Positions 18,326 to 22,706 of a DNA stretch of 22,706 nucleotides are shown one piece after another. Origin of the DNA: Lysobacter sp. (lineage in GTDB: Bacteria; Pseudomonadota; Gammaproteobacteria; Xanthomonadales; Xanthomonadaceae); NCBI GenBank assembly GCA_030151365.1, contig JASLDW010000002.1, positions 1 through 22,706 on the forward strand, read 5' to 3'. Position 1 is the first letter of the stretch. Every line of letters begins with the position of its first letter. The position numbers were made by a program, and so were the translations under genes. Under the pieces are notes generated by a model. It saw only the letters and a list, made by a program, of their open reading frames with translations. It was not told the DNA's origin and made no database searches.

Positions 18326-19584
18326 TCGTGGCCCGCGCATCCGTGTTGTCGGCATCGCGGCTGGCGCCGGTGCTGGGCGCACTGGCGATGCTCGGCCCGT
18401 TTTCGATCGACACGATTTTCCCGGCGTTCCCGCACATCGGCGCGCAGTTCGGCGCCGACAAGCTGGCGATGCAACAGACCATCAGTGCCTATCTGCTGGC
18501 CTATGCGCTGATGAGCGTAGCGCATGGCCCGCTGTCGGATGCCCTGGGCCGTCGCCGGGTGATTCTTGCCGGGCTGGCGGTGTTCTGCATCGCGTCGGCG
18601 GGTTGCGCGCTGGCGACCAGCCTGCCGATGCTGCTGGCGTTCCGCGTGCTGCAGGGATTGTCGGCGGGAGTGGGCCTGATCGTCGGACGCGCGGTGATCC
18701 GCGACGTCCTGCATGGCGACGATGCCCAGCGCCTGATGAGCCATGTCTCGATGATCTTCGGCATCGCCCCGGCGATCGCGCCTCTGGTCGGCGCCTGGTT
18801 GCTTGGCTGGTCGCGCTGGCCGGCGATCTTCTGGTTCCTGGTGATCCTGTCCGTGGCGATGATCGTCGCGGTGTTCGTTCTGTTGCCGGAAACGCATCCG
18901 CGCGAGTCGCGGCAACCGTTGCGTGTCGCGCCGATGGCGCGTGGCTACTGGGCAATGCTCAGCGATGCGCGCTTCATGCGCCTGGCGCTGGCGGGCAGCC
19001 TCAACTTCGCCGCGCTGTTTCTCTACATCTCCTCGGCGCCGGCGCTGGTGCTCGACCATCTCCATCTCGGCCAGAACGGCTTCGGCTGGTTCTTCATCCC
19101 GATGATCGGCGGGATGATGCTAGGTGCCTTCGTCTCGGGACGCCTCGCTGGTCGCGTTGGCGGCATCGTGCAGATCCGCATCGGCTTCGCCTGCTGCATC
19201 GCCGCGGCGTTGATCAATGCGATCTACCACTATGCCGTCGCGCAGCCCGCAGTCTTGCCGACCGTGCTGCCGGTGGCGCTGAACTCGTTCGGGATCGCGC
19301 TGGTGTTCCCGATCCTGACGCTGGCCATCCTCGACATGTTCCCGGCGACGCGTGGTGCGGCATCATCGATGCAGGCCTTCATCGGCCTGCTGGCGAATGC
19401 GGTGATGGCCGGGCTCGTCTCGCCATGGCTGAGCGCCAACCTGTTCCGGCTCGCGCTGGCGGCGGGTTTCCTCAGCGTGCTGGCTTGGCTGTTCTGGCGC
19501 TGGGAATACCAGCGTGGCAAGCATCCGCCGCGTTCGCCGCACGATGTCGACGAAGCGGTGTCGCTGGAGCCGACGAATCCGTAG
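18322..19584 (+). CDS. Bcr/CflA-family multidrug efflux MFS transporter
   Basis: A 420-residue proton-driven exporter of the DHA1 major facilitator family, inner membrane, with 12 predicted helices. Family marks: PFSIDTIFPAFP in helix 1 (Asp30), the motif A loop GPLSDALGRRRVI (about 69-81), FRVLQGLSAGVGLIVGRAVIRD in helix 4-5 (motif shown in part), and FGIAPAIAPLVGAWLL. Relatives export bicyclomycin, chloramphenicol, sulfonamides or small peptides; the substrate here is unknown. The TTG start at 18322 overlaps the stop of the preceding membrane-protein gene; a GTG at 18328 is an alternative that would remove two residues. It converges with the antiporter gene, leaving only 30 bases that hold a 6-bp hairpin (19597-19611) without a T-run. 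Confidence 0.93.
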   Translation: MIVARASVLSASRLAPVLGALAMLGPFSIDTIFPAFPHIGAQFGADKLAMQQTISAYLLAYALMSVAHGPLSDALGRRRVILAGLAVFCIASAGCALATSLPMLLAFRVLQGLSAGVGLIVGRAVIRDVLHGDDAQRLMSHVSMIFGIAPAIAPLVGAWLLGWSRWPAIFWFLVILSVAMIVAVFVLLPETHPRESRQPLRVAPMARGYWAMLSDARFMRLALAGSLNFAALFLYISSAPALVLDHLHLGQNGFGWFFIPMIGGMMLGAFVSGRLAGRVGGIVQIRIGFACCIAAALINAIYHYAVAQPAVLPTVLPVALNSFGIALVFPILTLAILDMFPATRGAASSMQAFIGLLANAVMAGLVSPWLSANLFRLALAAGFLSVLAWLFWRWEYQRGKHPPRSPHDVDEAVSLEPTNP

Positions 19585-19614
19585 TGCCCATTGCAAGCGC
19601 CAAGCTGGCGCGTG

Positions 19615-20873
19615 CTAGGGCTGGCGGCGCATCCACCAGTACACCGGCATTCCCGCCGCCAGCAATACCGCGCCCCACAGCATGGCCTCGCGGCCGATGC
19701 CGGTCAGCGCGTAGATGGCGAAGACCAGGCCGATCGTCGCGGCGATGCGTCCGCGCTTGTCGCCACGGCGCAGCCAGGCAGCGGCGCCGGCGAGATAGGG
19801 CAGCAGCGTCGCCGCGGTCGACAGCAGGATCGAGAAAGTGAACAACTGCACCAGCGAACGCGTGTAGTTGGCGACGATCAGCAGCGTCGCCAGCAGGCCG
19901 CTCACCAGCAGGCCGATGCGCGGCGTGCCATTGGCGTCCAGCCGCGCGAGCGGTGCCGGCAGGAAGCCGTCCTGCGCCGCCGCCATCGGCACCTGCGCTG
20001 ACAGCAATACCCAACCGTTGAGCGCGCCGAGGCAGGCGACCGCCATCAATGCCGCGATGGCAATGCCGGCGCCGCTGCCCCACAACTGGCGGGCGGCATC
20101 GGCCATCGGTGCCGAGGATTTGGCGAGCACGCCCGGTGCGACGATGCCGGTGACCGCGGTGCAGGCAAGCACCGTCACCACGCCGGCGAGCAACGCACCA
20201 AAGACGGTGGCGCGGGGAATGGTGCGTTCGGGATTCTCGGTGTCTCCGGCCGGAACCGTCGCCGATTCGAAGCCGAGCATCGCCCACAGCGTGAGCGCGG
20301 CAGTGGCGTTGATCGCCGACGGGAATGTGGTGTCCGCGGGATGCGTCAGCGCGAGGTTGTGGCGATCGATGAACCAGATCGCGACCAGCGCGAACAGCAG
20401 CAGCGGGATGATCTTCATTGCCGTCAACACGACCTGCGCGCGACCGGCTTCGCGGATGCCGGCGAGGTTGATGCCGAGGCAGATCCACAATGCGGCCAAC
20501 GCGCAGGCCGCGGAGTACACCGGCGTCGAGGCGATCACCGGGAACAACGCGCCCAGGCTGCCGGCGAAGGCCACCGCGATCGCGGCGATCGCGCTCCAGA
20601 TCGACACCCAGTAGCTCCAGGCGATCAGGAAGCCGGCGGCGTCGCCGAAACCGGCGCGCGCGAACGCGTAGGGGCCGCCGGTCTGCGGCCATTTCATCGC
20701 CAGCCGCGCGAAGGTGGCGGCCAGTGCGAGCGTGCCGGCCAGCGTGATCGCCCAACCGATCAGCGCGGTCGCACCATAGGGCGCCAGCGATGCCGGCAAC
20801 AGGAACACGCCGCTGCCGACCATGTTGCCGACCACCAGCGCGGTGGCCGACCAGATGCCAAGCGCGCGCCGAC

Positions 20874-20877
<4 letters not shown>
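19615..20877 (-). CDS. AdiC/PotE-type APC amino-acid or amine antiporter
   Basis: A 420-residue, 12-helix inner-membrane transporter of the APC superfamily. Helix 1 has GNMVGSGVFLLPASLA (residues 17-32), almost the AdiC sequence. Helix 6 has LWAMLGFESATVPAG (Trp198, Glu204). Helix 8 has CLGALNGWVLLSAQ (Trp289). In AdiC the equivalent tryptophans stack on arginine/agmatine and the glutamate takes part in proton coupling, so this copy keeps the cationic-substrate machinery. That equivalence comes from recalled motifs. The ATG overlaps the Rieske gene's stop as ATGA, so the two are one operon. Likely substrate: a cationic amino acid, polyamine or methylated amine used by the oxygenase. Confidence 0.93.
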
Positions 20878-21938
<1,061 letters not shown>

Positions 21939-22146
21939 GTCGGGAGTATGACGCGGAATCGCGGAAGCGGACGCGCTGCGGAAAATACAGTGATCGCTGG
22001 TGCAGTTCGCGAAAGTGATGGCGGAATTTCACGCGTCGCGCCGTTCGCGAAGCGCAGGATTCCACCCAGCCGGCAACGCTGTCGCTCGAGATGTCCAAGA
22101 TGTCGAGGTGCCAGCGAGGCCACAGGGAGGGTGGCCTGCCGGTGCA

Positions 22147-22635
22147 CTACGCGAGCCGGCGATCCGCGCCGATCAATCCGTGGCGCTGCAACCACGCCCA
22201 CGCGTCTTCCGCATCCTGTTCGACATACGCACGCGCACTGCCGAGGCGGAAGGTATAGCCCCAGGCATCCATGTCGGCGAACAGGCGATCGCGGCCATAA
22301 CCGGGCAATTCTTCGGCCAGCAGCGACTGGAGCACGCAGACCGCGTTCTCTTCGTCAATGGAATCGGTGGCGTCGGTGTGGACGTCCGCGCGCCGTTCCG
22401 GCGGCAGCACGATCAGGTGGCCGGCTTCGTGCAACAGCGAATGCACCGGGGTGTCGTCGCGCGCATGGACCGTCGTGCCGATGATGCCGGCTTCGGTTTC
22501 GCCCCAGAAACTGCCGGGAATCGCCTCCCCCCCGGCAACGCGGACCAGCTCAAGGCCGTAGCGGATGAGCAGCGTCGTGCAGGCCGCCCAGCCAATGTCA
22601 TTGACGGTCGGCAGTGCCGACGCGGGCTCAGGCAT
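22147..22635 (-). CDS. Small HExxH putative zinc metallopeptidase
   Basis: A 162-residue soluble protein of no family I can name. It carries HEAGH (His69, Glu70, His73), the zinc-protease signature, preceded by a hydrophobic stretch VHSLL. About 22 residues on is DEENAVCVLQSLLAEE, where Glu95 or Glu96 could be the third ligand. That spacing recalls the ImmA/IrrE-like gluzincins (COG2856), but there is no DNA-binding part. The C-terminal third (about 115-162) is Trp/acid-rich. No signal peptide. The ATG overlaps the stop of the upstream gene by 8 bases, so translation is probably coupled. The 208-bp gap to the Rieske gene makes co-transcription with it possible but not shown. Confidence 0.8.
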   Translation of the reverse strand: MPEPASALPTVNDIGWAACTTLLIRYGLELVRVAGGEAIPGSFWGETEAGIIGTTVHARDDTPVHSLLHEAGHLIVLPPERRADVHTDATDSIDEENAVCVLQSLLAEELPGYGRDRLFADMDAWGYTFRLGSARAYVEQDAEDAWAWLQRHGLIGADRRLA

Positions 22636-22706
22636 CGACGCCCGCGCGCGAATCCGGCAGTTCCACCGAGATGTCGAGCACGTCGTAGTCGCCGTGCTTC
22701 TCCTTC
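22628..22706 (-). CDS. 3' end of a gene cut by the window edge
   Basis: Only the last 25 codons are present, ending GVDA-stop, with the acidic stretch DYDVLDISVELPDS. It is too short to identify. Its stop (22628-22630) overlaps the start of the HExxH gene, so the two form one transcript. The gene continues beyond 22706. Confidence 0.75.
   Translation of the reverse strand, partial: KEKHGDYDVLDISVELPDSRAGVDA

Noticed and set aside
19597..19611. 6-bp hairpin between the convergent efflux and antiporter genes as a terminator
   Set aside because: Short stem without a T-run on either strand; not enough to call.

Overview
The window is GC-rich, gene-dense bacterial chromosome. Long shadow ORFs run antisense to nearly every real gene. 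Several features suggest a gammaproteobacterium of the Xanthomonadaceae/Lysobacteraceae type (Lysobacter- or Luteimonas-like): a secreted M1 aminopeptidase, a large TonB-dependent receptor, a secreted amidohydrolase, a tandem glycine riboswitch on gcvP and a DUF692/DUF2063/DoxX cluster. The placement is an inference from gene content, not a measured phylogeny. I saw no rRNA, tRNA, insertion sequence, phage gene or CRISPR array.

Layout: (1) 1-4168, plus strand: a terminator-like hairpin, purA, and a secreted M1 aminopeptidase ended by a strong terminator. (2) 4168-6628, minus strand: a compact four-gene operon. It encodes a six-cysteine periplasmic peptide precursor (hvfA/bufA-like), a DUF692 multinuclear-iron oxygenase (hvfB/bufB), a DUF2063 partner (hvfC/bufC) and a DoxX membrane protein. 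This is a bufferin/oxazolin-type RiPP metallophore system, whose described relatives modify cysteines of the precursor and bind copper. A divergent AraC-family regulator (6843-7751, plus) lies across a repeat-rich 214-bp gap. (3) 7897-8131: a probable 52-residue, fully disordered, Glu-tailed protein and a bidirectional terminator. (4) 8132-12215: a 960-residue TonB-dependent receptor (minus) divergent from a sterol-desaturase-family membrane protein (plus). (5) 12170-14179, minus: a secreted amidohydrolase whose 3' end overlaps the 3' end of the desaturase gene by 46 bp. (6) 14243-17521, minus: gcvP with its terminator, a tandem glycine riboswitch and a perfect -10 element. (7) 17561-19584, plus: an unrecognised three-TM membrane protein overlapping a Bcr/CflA-type drug efflux pump. 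(8) 19615-22706, minus: an AdiC/PotE-type amine or amino-acid antiporter overlapping a Rieske oxygenase of the quaternary-ammonium type, then a small HExxH protein coupled to a gene cut by the window edge.

The modules that most clearly work together are the RiPP operon (precursor, maturase pair, membrane protein), the Rieske oxygenase with its transporter (probable uptake or exchange and oxidation of one amine), and gcvP with its glycine sensor. The RiPP family has been described recently. What stands out here is its ACK-repeat precursor, the AraC neighbour and a hairpin between precursor and maturase.
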